Part shown: piece by piece, positions 63,091-64,000 of the stretch
Layout of the letters: each line of letters opens with the position of its first letter
Position numbering within the stretch: the first letter of the stretch is position 1
Assembly (NCBI RefSeq): GCF_029023725.1
Contig: NZ_CP119075.1
Span: forward strand, 2,847,501 to 2,911,500
Direction of reading: 5' to 3'
From: Synoicihabitans lomoniglobus
GTDB lineage: Bacteria > Verrucomicrobiota > Verrucomicrobiia > Opitutales > Opitutaceae
Length of the DNA stretch: 64,000 nt
Program-made: the position numbers and the translations under genes
The notes under the pieces: generated by a model
What the model was told of the DNA's origin: nothing
The model's database searches: none
The model's input: only the letters and a program-made list of their open reading frames with translations

Positions 63091-64000
63091 TCAGGACCGA
63101 CGGTAGCGTCCGGCGCCTTTGCCGCCGCGTTTTTTGCCCTGCCCGACCTTGGCCAGTTTTTTGTAGTCCCCCGTGCGCAGCGCTTCGATCTGATCGCGCA
63201 ACAACGCGGCCCGTTCGAACTCCAAACGAGTGGAGGCATCGGTCATTTCGACCTCCAGTTCGGCGATCACCGCCGCCACGTCTTCGCCACTGTCTTCGGC
63301 CGCCGCGAGCTCGACCTCCGTTGATTTTCCGGTGCCGTCGTAGACATGAAGACTGGCCTGAGCCGAGCGCTGCACCCCGCGCGGCGTGATGCCGTGAGCT
63401 TGGTTGTAAGCCAGCTGCTTCTCGCGGCGGGACTGGGTGACTTCGAGGGTGCGGAGAATGGAGTCCGTGCGTTTGTCGGCGTAAAAAATCACGCGACCTT
63501 TCTCATGTCGGGCCGCGCGACCAGCCGTCTGAATGAGCGACGTCGCACTGCGCAGGAAACCTTCCTTGTCGGCATCCAGAATCGCGACCAGCGCGACCTC
63601 CGGAAGATCCAATCCCTCCCGCAGCAGATTGATCCCGATCAACACATCAAAGTTACCCAGGCGCAGATTGCGCAGGATCTCCACCCGCTCGATCGCATCG
63701 ATGTCGGAGTGCAAGTATTCGACCCGAATGCCGGACTCGCGCAGATAACTGGTAAGATCTTCTGAAAGCCGCTTGGTGAGGGTGGTGACGAGCACGCGCT
63801 CCCCCGCCGCGACCGCGGCGCGCACCTCGCCCATGAGGTCCTCCACCTGGCCCTTGATCGGCCGCAACACGATCTCGGGATCGAGCAATCCGGTGGGACG
63901 AATCACCTGCTCGGCCACGACGGCGGAATGCTCGATTTCATAGGCGGCCGGCGTCGCCGAGACGTAGAGGGTCTGTTTCGTGATTTCGCGAAACTCGGCA
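63091..64000 (-). CDS. uvrB: excinuclease ABC subunit B, 3' part
   Basis: The gene enters from the right edge, so its N-terminal ATPase half is missing. The 302 visible residues contain [32 protein letters not shown], helicase motifs ([20 protein letters not shown], then [19 protein letters not shown] and TAGRAARH) and a C-terminal UVR motif ([16 protein letters not shown]) that binds UvrC. The tail is Gly/Lys/Arg-rich. UvrB loads on damaged DNA in nucleotide-excision repair. The reading frame is intact up to the edge. Confidence 0.95.
   Translation of the reverse strand, partial: AEFREITKQTLYVSATPAAYEIEHSAVVAEQVIRPTGLLDPEIVLRPIKGQVEDLMGEVRAAVAAGERVLVTTLTKRLSEDLTSYLRESGIRVEYLHSDIDAIERVEILRNLRLGNFDVLIGINLLREGLDLPEVALVAILDADKEGFLRSATSLIQTAGRAARHEKGRVIFYADKRTDSILRTLEVTQSRREKQLAYNQAHGITPRGVQRSAQASLHVYDGTGKSTEVELAAAEDSGEDVAAVIAELEVEMTDASTRLEFERAALLRDQIEALRTGDYKKLAKVGQGKKRGGKGAGRYRRS

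Noticed and set aside
1..64000. tRNA, rRNA, CRISPR array, prophage or insertion sequence
   Set aside because: I looked for tRNA-type T-arms, regular spacer repeats, transposase or integrase motifs and terminal repeats and saw none that held up; a dedicated search tool could still find weak cases.

Overview
The window is a GC-rich bacterial chromosome segment, densely coded, with no tRNA, rRNA, CRISPR array or insertion sequence that I can recognise. Gene content points to Verrucomicrobiota, most likely an Opitutaceae relative. The reasons are a secreted M64-type peptidase ending in two copies of a surface repeat that I associate with that group, several large hybrid sensor kinases (one with a sensor propeller), and intergenic inverted repeats of the 'AACCACGAAATACACGAA' type. 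This placement is an inference from gene content; no marker-gene phylogeny was possible. Most start codons have pyrimidine-rich leaders without a Shine-Dalgarno sequence.

Layout. 1-16.4 kb is a surface-polysaccharide region: dTDP-sugar genes (a cut reductase, rfbB, rfbA), a GT2-GT4 fusion, two methyltransferases, two GT2 enzymes, a polytopic GT-C-like protein and several GT4 enzymes. Interleaved with it (11.7-19.7 kb) is what looks like a dedicated lipid pathway. It has a PLP-dependent acyl-amino-acid condensing enzyme (serine palmitoyltransferase/AONS family) and a convergent, nearly gapless operon of acyl carrier protein-dehydratase fusion, ketoacyl synthase, short-chain reductase, MGDG-synthase-like glycosyltransferase and two GT4 enzymes. 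I infer that it makes a glycosylated sphingolipid-like or sulfonolipid-like membrane lipid. This is the most interesting system in the window.

19.9-28.6 kb holds a GT4 enzyme, a YbgC-like thioesterase, queG, aroK, a threonine aldolase, a transglutaminase-DUF2126 pair and another GT4. 28.8-35.7 kb holds a large protein with a LOG-like C-terminus, a membrane-anchored unknown, purD, a secreted unknown, a low-molecular-weight phosphatase and glyA. 35.7-41.2 kb holds two tandem CHASE-type hybrid histidine kinases with a structured spacer between them. 41.3-46.6 kb holds argA, dtd, an MFS transporter, a histone-deacetylase-like amidohydrolase and an SDR. 46.7-50.6 kb holds exbD/exbB and the M64 peptidase with a small anchored partner.

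50.6-53.8 kb holds leuD and leuC (leucine biosynthesis) with a divergent LysR regulator. A candidate promoter overlaps a dyad in the leuC-LysR gap, and inverted-repeat elements sit before both leuC and leuD. 53.8-61 kb holds a membrane-fused spermidine-synthase-like protein, a giant propeller hybrid kinase and its likely LuxR-type response regulator. 61-64 kb holds a secreted transglutaminase-fold protein and the 3' part of uvrB. No gene-free stretch clearly exceeds 300 bases; the longest (38368-38664, 297 bases) is described below.
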